This document shows positions 52,756 to 61,332 of a stretch of DNA of 64,000 nucleotides, piece after piece. The stretch covers positions 5,627-69,626 of the forward strand of contig CAYOLL010000007.1 of assembly GCA_964404765.1 (NCBI GenBank), written 5' to 3'. A program made the translations under genes and the position numbers. The first letter of the stretch is position 1, and every line of letters starts with the position of its first letter. Under the pieces are notes generated by a model. The model ran no database searches, was not told where the DNA came from, and saw nothing but the letters and a program-made list of their open reading frames with translations. The DNA is from CAYOLL01 sp964404765 [NCBI: uncultured Gemmatimonadota bacterium] (GTDB lineage Bacteria > 4572-55).

Positions 52756-53016
52756 ATGGCTGTTAAAAAAATGCCTTTGATTACCATTCCCAATATTCAA
52801 CTTAGCCTGGAGCAATTGCTGGAGGCGATTCGCCAATTGGACGCCCGTTCCAAAGTCAAGGTTGCCCGGGCGCTGCTGGACACGCCGATGGACGATCCCT
52901 TAGCCCGGTTGATCCGGCGTCTGGCCGACAAGTCGCCGGCGGAAGACATCCCGATGGCGGCGATTCAAACCGAAGTCAACTTCGTGCGGTCAAGCCATGC
53001 TTCGACTCGTAATTGA
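52756..53016 (+). CDS. Putative antitoxin of a PIN-type toxin-antitoxin pair
   Basis: 86 aa, hydrophilic and helical, with LSLEQLLEAIRQLDARSKVKVARALLD, a phrase seen in small antitoxins and in proteins paired with PIN domains. GGAAGGGAG precedes the ATG. Its end overlaps the PIN gene by 20 bases, the usual arrangement for cotranslated toxin-antitoxin pairs. No DNA-binding fold is obvious. Confidence 0.7.
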   Translation: MAVKKMPLITIPNIQLSLEQLLEAIRQLDARSKVKVARALLDTPMDDPLARLIRRLADKSPAEDIPMAAIQTEVNFVRSSHASTRN

Positions 53017-53416
53017 CACTAATATTTGGATCAGCGCTTTGTGGGGCAGTAATAGCGCGATCCTCCTATTGAAAGCCTGGCAGGGTGATCGCTTTGAGCT
53101 TGTCTGCAGCAATCTCTTGATAGACGAGCTGGATCAGGTCTGGCGACGTCCCCGTTTCAAAAAACGCATTCAGGCGGCAGAAGCCGCTCTTTTGTTGAAA
53201 CAAATCCGGTTACGCGGTTATTTCGTCAAACCGATTTCCATTCCGCCCAATTGTCGTGATCCCAAAGATCATCCGGTTCTGGCCGTTGCCATAGATGGCA
53301 AGGCTAATGCTATTGTGAGCGGCGACGACGATTTACTTGTGCCCGAAATAAAACAAGCCATGAAAGCTTTTGGCGTCGAAATTTGGAGACTGAATGATTT
53401 TCACGCAAATTTATGA
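52997..53416 (+). CDS. PIN-domain ribonuclease toxin
   Basis: 139 aa. Acidic residues of the PIN active site are in place: LVIDTNIWISAL (first Asp), NLLIDELDQVW (Glu), and DPKDHPVLAVAIDGKANAIVSGDDDLL (late Asp cluster). It matches the COG1569-type group of putative toxins, which cleave RNA with Mg2+. The start overlaps the upstream antitoxin-like gene. Confidence 0.85.
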   Translation: MLRLVIDTNIWISALWGSNSAILLLKAWQGDRFELVCSNLLIDELDQVWRRPRFKKRIQAAEAALLLKQIRLRGYFVKPISIPPNCRDPKDHPVLAVAIDGKANAIVSGDDDLLVPEIKQAMKAFGVEIWRLNDFHANL

Positions 53417-53512
53417 CTGAACGCTTGCTATGATCGCGGCGCCGTCTAATTCGCATTTTATTTTTTTAGTTAACCATCGCCGTGTCACAACTCACAATCT
53501 ACAGGAGGAACC

Positions 53513-53824
53513 ATGAGATTCATGCTCAAGATCGAAATTCCGATGGAGCAAGGCAACAAGGCGTTGCGCGATCCGGATTTCGGCAAAAAAATGCAACAAT
53601 TGTTGGCCGAAATCAAAGCGGAAGCCGCCTACTTTACCACGGTAAACGGACGCCGCGGCGGCTACGTCATCGTCAACATGGACGATGCTTCGCAACTGCC
53701 GGGGATTGCCGAGCCTTTTTTCCTTTGGCTAAGCGCTAAAGTTGAGGCTATGCCGGTCATGCTACCGGAAGATTTGGGCAAAGCCGGCCCGGCTATCGGC
53801 GTGGCTGTTCAGAAATGGGGCTAA
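53513..53824 (+). CDS. Conserved small protein of unknown function
   Basis: 103 aa; AGGAGG four bases before ATG 53513. Recognisable phrases are MRFMLKIEIPMEQGNKAL at the start, AEAAYFTTVNGRRGGYVIVNM, and AEPFFLWLSAKVEAMPVMLPE. This pattern occurs in a family of about 100-residue ferredoxin-fold-like proteins, sometimes mislabelled pantothenate kinase. I cannot assign a function. It ends before a good terminator and has its own gap of 96 bases upstream. Confidence 0.7.
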   Translation: MRFMLKIEIPMEQGNKALRDPDFGKKMQQLLAEIKAEAAYFTTVNGRRGGYVIVNMDDASQLPGIAEPFFLWLSAKVEAMPVMLPEDLGKAGPAIGVAVQKWG

Positions 53825-53942
53825 CGCCTGCCGCGGTTAAAAATTGCTTTTTACCGCGTTATGCGATTGTTTTTAGCGTAATTTGTTCGTGAAAATTCGT
53901 GTCAATTCGTGGCCGGAACGATTGTAAAAGCTTGTTCAAATG

Positions 53943-53979
53943 CCCGGTGTGCCCATTATAAAGTACACCGGGTATTTTT
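53943..53979 (+). terminator. Rho-independent terminator
   Basis: Stem CCCGGTGT / ACACCGGG (8 bp) with a 14-base loop, then TATTTTTA. It ends the transcript of the small protein at 53513-53824. Bases 53880-53925 before it (TTCGTG repeated) look like another dispersed repeat. Confidence 0.7.
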
Positions 53980-54095
53980 ATCGTACAACCATCTCATCAA
54001 TTTCGTGGCGAAATTGCGCCAAATACATATCATTTAGGGCGTGTTTCTGTGGACAACTTCAACGTATGACTCATAAAATTTATAGAGGAGCGCTT

Positions 54096-55265
54096 ATGTT
54101 CAAGATTCAACGTTACAACCAGATTTCGTCACGCGGCCTGGACCGCTTTCCCCGCGCTAACTACGAAATTGCCAGCGAATTCAACGAACCGGATGCGTTT
54201 ATCGTTCGCAGTTTTCAGGTCACGCCGGAGCATATCAAGTCGTCGCTAAAGGCAATTGCCCGCGCCGGCGCCGGTGTCAACAATATCCCGGTCGATTTTT
54301 GCACGGAAAAAGGTATTGTTGTTTTTAACACACCGGGCGCCAATGCCAACGCCGTCAAGGAATTAGTCTTGACCGCAATGCTGCTGTCTTCACGCGGCAT
54401 ACTGGATGGCGTTCAATATGTCAACACGCTGAGCGAGATGACAAATGCCAAAGAAATAGATGCATTGATTGAGAAGGAAAAAGGCCGGTTCAAAGGCGGC
54501 GAACTGATGGATAAAACATTGGGCATCATTGGTCTGGGGGCAATTGGTTCGTTGTTGGCGGATACCTGTCTTAAATTAGGTATGACCGTCGCCGGTTATG
54601 ACCCGTCCCTGTCGGTCGATGCCGCCTGGCGCTTGTCCAATGAAACCAAAAAAATGGAAAGCCTCCAATCGCTGCTATCCCGCTCGGACTATGTTTCCCT
54701 GCATCTGCCGCTGCTGGATGCCACCCGCAATTTGATCAACGCAGACACGATTCGCTTCTTTAAACCCGGCACGCGGCTGATGAACTTTTCGCGTGGCGGT
54801 ATCGTTAATAATGCCGCGGTGCTGACTGCATTGGAAAACGGCCTGTTAGACTGCTATGCTACAGACTTTCCAACCCCGGAACTGATCGGTAAAAAAGGCG
54901 TGATCTGCTTTCCGCATCTGGGCGCAAGCACGGATGAAGCCGAGGAAAACTGTGCCATTATGGCGGCGGATCAACTGATGGACTTCTTGCAGAACGGAAA
55001 TATCATGAACTCGGTCAATTTCCCGACCGTCAGCCTGGAGCGGACGACCGGCCATCGTTTGGCGATCGTGAATAAGAATATTTCCGGTATGCTGCAACAA
55101 ATCACCGCGACGCTGGGCAGCCATAAGTCCAATATTCTGGAAGTTGTCAACAAGAGCAAGGATAATCTGGCCTATAACTTGTTGGACATTCAGGCGCCGG
55201 CTACCCCGGATCTGCTGGCCGATCTCACGAAAATTGAAGGCGTAGTCAGAGTTTGGAGTTTATAA
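54096..55265 (+). CDS. serA: D-3-phosphoglycerate dehydrogenase with ACT domain
   Basis: 389 aa from ATG 54096 (GAGGAG five bases upstream). D-2-hydroxyacid dehydrogenase fold: ARAGAGVNNIPVDFC in the substrate domain, Rossmann motif GIIGLGAIGSLLAD, then the catalytic Arg (NFSRGGIVNN), Glu and His (FPHLGASTDEAEEN). The C-terminal 75 residues form an ACT regulatory domain (HRLAIVNKNISGMLQQI). It converts 3-phosphoglycerate to 3-phosphohydroxypyruvate, the first step to serine. The short type lacks the intervening ASB domain. An upstream in-frame start at 53940 lies in the terminator and is rejected. Confidence 0.92.
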   Translation: MFKIQRYNQISSRGLDRFPRANYEIASEFNEPDAFIVRSFQVTPEHIKSSLKAIARAGAGVNNIPVDFCTEKGIVVFNTPGANANAVKELVLTAMLLSSRGILDGVQYVNTLSEMTNAKEIDALIEKEKGRFKGGELMDKTLGIIGLGAIGSLLADTCLKLGMTVAGYDPSLSVDAAWRLSNETKKMESLQSLLSRSDYVSLHLPLLDATRNLINADTIRFFKPGTRLMNFSRGGIVNNAAVLTALENGLLDCYATDFPTPELIGKKGVICFPHLGASTDEAEENCAIMAADQLMDFLQNGNIMNSVNFPTVSLERTTGHRLAIVNKNISGMLQQITATLGSHKSNILEVVNKSKDNLAYNLLDIQAPATPDLLADLTKIEGVVRVWSL

Positions 55266-55338
55266 TCGGGTAGTCAAAATACGCGACGATTCAATTCAAT
55301 TGACGGGATGATCTTGCCAGACGCCGGATTGTCCCGTT

Positions 55339-55809
55339 TTATTTTTCTGCTTGGATTTGGGGCGCTCGACTATAGTCATTATCAAAAACGTAGCCGTCAA
55401 TCCGCCCAAGACACTTTGCCGCGCCGCACTGACACTGGAATGTCCAGCGTTCATCCCAAAAATATTCCTGTGCGTGCTGCAAATAGTACTCACGATCAAT
55501 TTCATTATAGCTGAACGTAAGCTCCTCACCCTTTTTGACCGGACGGATGGTAAACACTTCCTGTTGGTCATTTATCGTACAGTTAGGATCGCAGGCATGA
55601 TTGATAAAGCGGGCGTTCGTTTTCGGGATAAGCCATAGCCTGCCCTTGAGGCCAAGGACATAAATTTTTTGATCTTCCGGCACATCTTCGTAGGGAACTA
55701 TCGGCCCCTCAAATTTTTCGACAACAACACCGATCTCCAAATCTTCCGCCGCGATTAAGCAAGAACCATATTGATTCTGAACGACCTGACTGGGAAACTT
55801 TAACATCAT
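55339..55809 (-). CDS. SET-domain protein lysine methyltransferase-like protein
   Basis: 156 aa. The SET core is compact and complete: GSCLIAAEDLEIGVVVEKF at the start, the pseudoknot pair ARFINHACDPNCTI and EELTFSYNE, and a post-SET Cys cluster CQCGAAKCLGRIDGY that would bind zinc with the NHxC Cys. SET domains methylate lysines with SAM. Bacterial examples are scattered and often acquired from eukaryotes or archaea; ribosomal or DNA-binding proteins are possible targets. GAGGT precedes ATG 55809. It is convergent to serA; a weak inverted repeat (ACGGGA / TCCCGT) lies between the two ends. Confidence 0.85.
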   Translation of the reverse strand: MMLKFPSQVVQNQYGSCLIAAEDLEIGVVVEKFEGPIVPYEDVPEDQKIYVLGLKGRLWLIPKTNARFINHACDPNCTINDQQEVFTIRPVKKGEELTFSYNEIDREYYLQHAQEYFWDERWTFQCQCGAAKCLGRIDGYVFDNDYSRAPQIQAEK

Positions 55810-55843
55810 AAACCTCTTATTTAATTTATATAGATGTAGAAAA

Positions 55844-55920
55844 CCTTGCGAAGGTTAAATTTGTTGCAAAGTCAATATTTTCAAGGCTCGCTGAACTCTC
55901 CAACGTGAGCCTTCGCAAGG
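55844..55920. repeat. CCTTGCGAAGG-bounded palindromic element, copy 2 (77 bp) with partial copy beside it
   Basis: CCTTGCGAAGG (55844-55854) and CCTTCGCAAGG (55910-55920) are exact inverted ends; the total length equals that of the copy at 23159. A partial copy at 55935-55975 repeats the left 37 bases almost exactly. The gap between the SET gene and dtd contains nothing else. Confidence 0.8.
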
Positions 55921-56070
55921 TTATTTTGGCAATGGATGTAGAAAACCATGCGAAGGTTAAACTTGTTGCAAAAACGGCATCTAAATTATCAGAAAAGTCT
56001 TGGCATCGCAACACTAATCGAAAGGTTTTTGGCAGGATAACCGCGACAATTCACATGTGAAAGGAACAAG

Positions 56071-56508
56071 ATGAAAGTTGTAGTCCAACGGGTTTCCAAA
56101 TCGAGTGTAAAAGTGGACGGTAAAATCGTCGGCCAAATCGACCATGGCTTGAATATTCTGATTGGATTAGCAGCTTCCGATTCGGAAGATCAACTACGCT
56201 GGATGGCCGAAAAGTGCGTTAATTTACGCATTTTTGAGGATGCCGAAGGTAAAATGAACCGCTCGCTGTTAGAGATTGGCGGGGCAATTCTGGCCATTTC
56301 GCAATTCACGCTGTATGGTGACTGTCGAAAAGGCCGCCGGCCCAGTTTTATCGACGCTGCGCCGCCGGAAATTGCCGAACCCTTGTACCAACGCTTTGTG
56401 GAACTGCTACGCGAGCAGGGCATACCTGTTCAGACCGGGATTTTCGGCGCAATGATGGATGTAGAAATCCATAACGACGGCCCGGTTACCCTATTGATCG
56501 AGCGTTAA
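56071..56508 (+). CDS. dtd: D-aminoacyl-tRNA deacylase
   Basis: 145 aa, standard length. Family motifs [17 protein letters not shown] (active-site SQxT) and [10 protein letters not shown] at the C-terminus (the cross-subunit Gly-cisPro). It removes D-amino acids (and glycine mischarged on tRNA-Ala) from tRNA. AAAGGA precedes the ATG by six bases. Single-gene unit flanked by two palindromic repeats. Confidence 0.94.
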   Translation: MKVVVQRVSKSSVKVDGKIVGQIDHGLNILIGLAASDSEDQLRWMAEKCVNLRIFEDAEGKMNRSLLEIGGAILAISQFTLYGDCRKGRRPSFIDAAPPEIAEPLYQRFVELLREQGIPVQTGIFGAMMDVEIHNDGPVTLLIER

Positions 56509-56551
56509 ACGTAAACCTGTATAGGAGCGTACGAAAAAGTTTGGAAAGTAA

Positions 56552-56607
56552 CCTTGCGAAGGCTTCAGTGCACGATTCCGATTCAGCAAAATCAAGCCTT
56601 CGCAAGG
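56552..56607. repeat. CCTTGCGAAGG-bounded palindromic element, copy 3 (56 bp)
   Basis: CCTTGCGAAGGCTT and AAGCCTTCGCAAGG are exact inverted ends enclosing 28 unrelated bases. It is shorter than copies 1 and 2 and lies between dtd and the rhomboid gene. Confidence 0.8.
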
Positions 56608-56687
56608 TTAAGCCGTGACTTTATCACACCCTCCTATATTTTTTCAATTTGGCATAACGCAATCCCTTATCTTGCGAGAAAATTTCC

Positions 56688-57392
56688 ATGCTTCTACCGC
56701 TGCATGACAACAACCCCACCCGAACGCTGCCGGTTGTTACCGTCGGTTTCATTATTATTAATACGCTGGCTTTCTTGTTCCAATTCAGCCTGGGCCCGGA
56801 TCGCGGGCAGCAGTTTGTGCTGCAATTGGGCATCATTCCCTGGGAAATCAGTCATCTGCACAATCACCCGGAATCATCGGCCATTCCACCCATAGCCTCC
56901 CTGTTTACCGCCATGTTTTTGCACGGCGGCTGGATGCATTTAATCGGCAATATGTTGTACCTGTGGATATTCGGCAACAATATCGAAGACGCCATGGGCC
57001 ATTTCCGTTTCGTCATCTTCTACAGCCTGACCGGATTGGCAGCCAGCTTTACCCATATCATGATCGGGCCGGATTCTACCGTGCCCATGATCGGCGCCAG
57101 CGGCGCTATTTCCGGCGTACTGGGCGGCTACCTGGTTCTTTATCCAAGGGCAGAGGTATCAACGCTGCTTTTTTTAGGCTGGTATATTCGGCTTATTGAG
57201 ATTCCCGCGCTGGTGGTGCTTGGCTTTTGGTTCGCCTTACAGGTCTTTGAGGGCTTTTTATCACTTGGAATCGGCGGCGGTGTGGCCTGGTTTGCCCATA
57301 TTGGCGGATTTCTCGCCGGTATCATTCTGGTCAAAATTTTTGAGAAAAGGACTCCAAACAAACATCCGGATTCGGGTATGTTTCCAGACTAA
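56688..57392 (+). CDS. Rhomboid-family intramembrane serine protease
   Basis: 234 aa with about six membrane helices. Catalytic Ser in GASGAISGVLGGYLV, catalytic His in AHIGGFLAG, plus the HGGWMHLIGNMLYLWIFGNNIED loop of L1/helix 2 that is typical of the family. It cleaves within transmembrane segments of membrane proteins. The start ATG 56688 has only a weak ribosome site (GAG). Convergent with the large outer-membrane protein gene downstream, 16 bases apart. Confidence 0.92.
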   Translation: MLLPLHDNNPTRTLPVVTVGFIIINTLAFLFQFSLGPDRGQQFVLQLGIIPWEISHLHNHPESSAIPPIASLFTAMFLHGGWMHLIGNMLYLWIFGNNIEDAMGHFRFVIFYSLTGLAASFTHIMIGPDSTVPMIGASGAISGVLGGYLVLYPRAEVSTLLFLGWYIRLIEIPALVVLGFWFALQVFEGFLSLGIGGGVAWFAHIGGFLAGIILVKIFEKRTPNKHPDSGMFPD

Positions 57393-57408
57393 ATCCAAAA
57401 GGCTGCCC

Positions 57409-60400
57409 TTAAAAAACCGCCTGCGCCTGCATCTGTCCGGCATGAAAAACCGCTTCACCCGGCTCCTTCCGGCCCGAATAATGCAGCGACATTTGCAAAT
57501 AGCCGAACATCCGGTATTCCAGACGCACGTCCCAACCCAATACATTTCCGGCCTTGTATAAACCGCGCAAGCTGTATGGCAAATTGCCGTCATCAGGCGT
57601 GATCGTCGTGCGTTGCCACGACAGCCAGCCCTGCCAGCGGCTCTGGCGCGTCGGCGCATAGGTCAGCATGGGCTTGAGTGTCCAGCTATTCAAATCCGCC
57701 GGCGCAGCGTTGTCGCGAATGGTCGAATTTTCATAGCCGACCTGACCGCCGTATTCCCAGCGCATGGACGGTCGATTCATGGCATCGGCAGTAAACTGCC
57801 GTCGATTCAGGCGGCTCGATTCCAGACGCTCACGCACCCGTTCCTGCGCAGTTTCCAGCAAGGCTTTCAGGCTGACGGTCCAGGTCGCGCGCGCGGTCAG
57901 GCGGCCCTCCAGCCGATATTGGCGGGTCGCTTTTTCCTCATGCCGGCTGACATACTGATTGATTTCATCGTCCTGGTAGCGATAGGCCGCGTCCAACGAA
58001 CCGCGCCGGCTGCTTGGAAACAGCGTCACAATCTGCTCCAGCAGCAGCCGTCCGCGGATCGTAACCGCATCGCGCTGAAATTTAGACCAGTTCAACAGAT
58101 ACACGGCCAGCTTATCATCCTCGCGGGTTTCCTCTTCGATACGCAGCCAGGTCTCGCTCTTGAGCAGCCGCGTCCAGGCCGGCCCGGATTTTTGGCGATA
58201 CGGATGATACTGCAGCCGCAAACTGCCACTCAGGTTGATCGTCTGTTCCGGCAGACCCACATCGTCAATCCGGCGGCGATAATCACCGGTCGGATCCTGA
58301 AAATAAAGCCCACTCAGCGCGTCATAACTGTAGTCGCCACGATTTTCGCCGACAAAAATATAAGTCTCGGCCTGGCGCTGCCGGGCCGTGTTGGTCACGC
58401 GATAGTCGCCCAAAATATTCCACAACCGCTGCGCCGGCTGATACCGCGCCTTGAACTCAATCAACTGCGTGCTGTTATCCTCGCCCGTTGCGCTTTGCAC
58501 AGCCCGCTGATGGATTTCTCCTTGCAGCGTGAAAGCCCGCCAACCGGCCAGACCAAAGCGATAGGTTTGATTATACGCTGTGCCCTGCTTGCGCCATGCC
58601 GCCCGCGCCATATCAAAAAAATCATCTTGGCGATAAGAAAAATCGCCGGTCAAGCTCCATTTGCGCAACTTTTTAGACAAAATACTGACAGTAGCTGCCC
58701 GATAAGCGTCGTCAATGACGCTTTGCGCCGGATTGCCGTCGGCTTGTTGACGAGCTGTTTTTTGGTGATGATAAATAGCTTCGGTTTTCAGCCGGTCGGT
58801 TTCGTAAATCAACCCAAAATGATAAGTCTGTCGATCCGTCGTCACACCATCTATTCGGCTGCGATTGCCTTCGACGTGCGCCGATATTTCCGGCCAACGG
58901 GCCTGTGCCAGTGATGCGCCAAAATTCCACAATGTCGCACGCTGAGCCGAGCCACGCCTCGTCTCGCCATAAAAGCCGTTAAATTTTAGCATGTCAAGCG
59001 GCTGCCAGGTCAGGTTTGTTTCATAAGCGGATTCTGCGGCGGCGCGGACGCTGTCGCCGGGGCTGAGATTCCAGCGGCGATCGTATTCGGCGGCGTTCAG
59101 CCGACCGGGCGCGACAAAATAACGACTGCGGTAACGTCCTTTACCGTTCCAGGCAATTTGGCCAAAACGGGTCGGCGTCGCTTTCAAAGCGCTTTCCAAA
59201 AGCACGGCCTGACCGCTGTTGTCGCCGTCATCAAAGTCGGAAAATGTGTTCAAATCCAGCCGACTAAAAGCGGCCTCGCCCTTTAAACTGAACGCGCCCG
59301 CCTGCCAGGCGGCATCCAACCCGACCATTTGCTGTTGACGCGGCAGCGGCAAAAACGTCACGGCGACAAAATCACCCAAACCCGGCCCGACATATTCGTA
59401 ATAAATGCCGACCGCGCTGCGCCGATAATCGCCCAGACCCGGCCCGACATAGCTAAAACGCACATTGTAATCACCCGCGGAATCCGCCGCCACATAGACG
59501 TAGTAGACGGCCCCGGTTTGCGCATCCGTAACCCGGTCGTACTCACCTTCTGTACCGACTGCTTGTGTGGCCCCGTCCCGATACGCCCGCCGGACGGCAT
59601 CACCGGCCAGGGTCAAAGCCGTCTTGTCGATTGCCGAAAGCGTCAGTTCAATCGGGCGGCTGCGGTTGTCGCCTTCATGCAGCAGCCGGACGCCCAGGCG
59701 CAACCGCTCGCGAAAAAGCGGAGCATGAAACGAGGCCGCATAAAAATTGCGATTATAAGCCTGATTGGCGTACTGAAAATCGACGACCAGCCGCGACTGC
59801 GCCGTAATCGGGCGATGGGTGGTGAAGGTGATTTTGGCGGCGGCGTAGTCAATGACGTAATCGCCGGTTTCGCCGCGACGCAGCTTTTCGCCATTTAACC
59901 AAACCTCTTCCGTGCCGGCCAGAATGACGAGATCGTCCGAGCCGTCTTTAGCCGTCAACGGATACGGCCCCTGAATACCTTCCTGCCCAAAAAACACATT
60001 GGAATGGTATTCCCCGCGCGAAACCGCTAACGCCACAGTAGCCTCATTACCGGCCTGTTGCCAATCACCGCGCACTCCCTGCAAATCTCGTTGAAATCCG
60101 GTCAGAACCGATGTAGTGATCAGATCAAAATCACCCAATGTACCCTGCAAATGCGGACTTTGAATTTGAATCAACACTTTATCCAATTCCGCCAATTCGC
60201 GAGTATCGCCTTCGGGCTGGATTGGGGTATTTTCGTCGGTCAACAGGGCGATGACCGACACGGTGGGCGTCACCCGGCCGGTAATGCTGACCCGCAGGCT
60301 TTGCTCCAGACTAAGATCGCGCTGACTGCCCACGTCGATGCTGACGGTTTTGCTGCCGCCAACGGTCAGATCAGCCTCGTCAAACCAGCCTTTTGCTGGC

Positions 60401-60789
60401 GGAAGAGTTTGCGGCAACGAGCTATCCGGCGTCCGCGCCGAATCCTGCCAAACTAAGGCAAACCGGCGATAGACCGTCGGCAGCGTTTCCGGCAAATAGC
60501 GATAGCTGACGCGGGCCAGGCCGTTGCGCCGGACATTAAAACGGATAACGCCGTCGGGGTAATCCGCCGTATAATCGACATTAACCGTCAAAATACTGTC
60601 GCTTATGACGATTTGCTCGGAGCGCGGGACAAGCGCCCGGTGTAGCAACTGCAGCGAGTCGGCCTGGTTCAGCATGATTGTAACGGTATGTTGAAAAAGA
60701 GGTTGAAATGTTTTGGCGGGATCCGCAAAGAGATGACGGGTAAGCGTCAGTTCTAAGAAGACGACAATGGCAGAAAAAATGTAATGCAG
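57409..60789 (-). CDS. Large predicted outer-membrane beta-barrel protein
   Basis: The first ATG is 60675 (1088 aa), but the same frame is open to 60822. The upstream codons encode a hydrophobic signal peptide (LHYIFSAIVVFLELTLTRHLFA then DP), so the true start is upstream. The only candidates there are CTG 60789 or ATT/ATC, which is odd. The N-terminal 330 residues have beta-domain phrases (LRVSITGRVTPTVSVIALL, DENTPIQPEGDTRELAELDKV, GTLGDFDLI) found in long surface/outer-membrane proteins of FCB-related phyla. The rest alternates polar and hydrophobic residues with many Tyr, Arg and Trp, as in barrels of the TonB-receptor size. The last residue is Phe, as in BAM substrates. Function unknown; an outer-membrane export or receptor role is possible. 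Confidence 0.75.
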   Translation of the reverse strand: MHYIFSAIVVFLELTLTRHLFADPAKTFQPLFQHTVTIMLNQADSLQLLHRALVPRSEQIVISDSILTVNVDYTADYPDGVIRFNVRRNGLARVSYRYLPETLPTVYRRFALVWQDSARTPDSSLPQTLPPAKGWFDEADLTVGGSKTVSIDVGSQRDLSLEQSLRVSITGRVTPTVSVIALLTDENTPIQPEGDTRELAELDKVLIQIQSPHLQGTLGDFDLITTSVLTGFQRDLQGVRGDWQQAGNEATVALAVSRGEYHSNVFFGQEGIQGPYPLTAKDGSDDLVILAGTEEVWLNGEKLRRGETGDYVIDYAAAKITFTTHRPITAQSRLVVDFQYANQAYNRNFYAASFHAPLFRERLRLGVRLLHEGDNRSRPIELTLSAIDKTALTLAGDAVRRAYRDGATQAVGTEGEYDRVTDAQTGAVYYVYVAADSAGDYNVRFSYVGPGLGDYRRSAVGIYYEYVGPGLGDFVAVTFLPLPRQQQMVGLDAAWQAGAFSLKGEAAFSRLDLNTFSDFDDGDNSGQAVLLESALKATPTRFGQIAWNGKGRYRSRYFVAPGRLNAAEYDRRWNLSPGDSVRAAAESAYETNLTWQPLDMLKFNGFYGETRRGSAQRATLWNFGASLAQARWPEISAHVEGNRSRIDGVTTDRQTYHFGLIYETDRLKTEAIYHHQKTARQQADGNPAQSVIDDAYRAATVSILSKKLRKWSLTGDFSYRQDDFFDMARAAWRKQGTAYNQTYRFGLAGWRAFTLQGEIHQRAVQSATGEDNSTQLIEFKARYQPAQRLWNILGDYRVTNTARQRQAETYIFVGENRGDYSYDALSGLYFQDPTGDYRRRIDDVGLPEQTINLSGSLRLQYHPYRQKSGPAWTRLLKSETWLRIEEETREDDKLAVYLLNWSKFQRDAVTIRGRLLLEQIVTLFPSSRRGSLDAAYRYQDDEINQYVSRHEEKATRQYRLEGRLTARATWTVSLKALLETAQERVRERLESSRLNRRQFTADAMNRPSMRWEYGGQVGYENSTIRDNAAPADLNSWTLKPMLTYAPTRQSRWQGWLSWQRTTITPDDGNLPYSLRGLYKAGNVLGWDVRLEYRMFGYLQMSLHYSGRKEPGEAVFHAGQMQAQAVF

Positions 60790-60903
60790 CTTTGGGTAGA
60801 TACGGATAACGCTTCGTCCGGTTTAAGCAGGTTTTAGATGGGAGTGTCGTAATCCGGCTAAAAGTACGGCAAGTTTCAATTGTACCTAACACGCTTTCAG
60901 TCT

Positions 60904-60974
60904 GTCATGCCCGAATGTCTCTATCGGGCATCCACAGCCCGACTGGATTCCCGCTAACAACATGCGGGAATGAC
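60904..60974. repeat. GTCAT-bounded dispersed repeat (71 bp)
   Basis: Ends GTCATGCCCG and CGGGAATGAC are inverted. It contains two nested hairpins, ATGCCCGA / TCGGGCAT and TTCCCGC / GCGGGAA. This pattern is a common intergenic repeat in several bacterial groups. Confidence 0.65.
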
Positions 60975-61004
60975 ACACTTGGAAGTGATAGGTACAAAAT
61001 GGTA

Positions 61005-61039
61005 ACGATTTTCCAAATCTTGAGGATTTGGAAAATCGT
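61005..61039. repeat. ACGATTTTCCAAATC hairpin
   Basis: A perfect 15-bp inverted repeat with loop TTGAG, in the gap (60823-61332) between the outer-membrane protein gene and rng. Not followed by a T-run. The rest of the gap shows no gene. Confidence 0.7.
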
Positions 61040-61332
61040 CATAGCGGCTAAAATTTAGGTACCCCAACCGCTTGACGCAATGAGTTTATTGCAAAGCCTT
61101 GTAAAATGACGATAGGATTCCCAAAGAAAGCAAACATTTTGTTGACACCATCGCTAAAATGTTGCATTTTCAGGCATTGGCTTTCACTCGCCACTAAAGC
61201 GCGAGAACACGAAACTTCTTGAAAAGCAAAAATTTTAGGCGGATTAAGGCCAAATTGGGGTAAGATACTTTGCTCTAAAGTATTCGTGAGCTCAGTTTAG
61301 GTTCGATTTTGTAACATTATTAAGGTAAATCC

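Noticed and set aside
53940-54095. 52-residue N-terminal extension of SerA
   Set aside because: It runs through a terminator hairpin and lacks a ribosome site; ATG 54096 has GAGGAG and matches the family start.
56554-56895. 113-aa plus-strand ORF before and within the rhomboid gene
   Set aside because: It starts in a palindromic repeat and continues out of frame through the rhomboid N-terminus.
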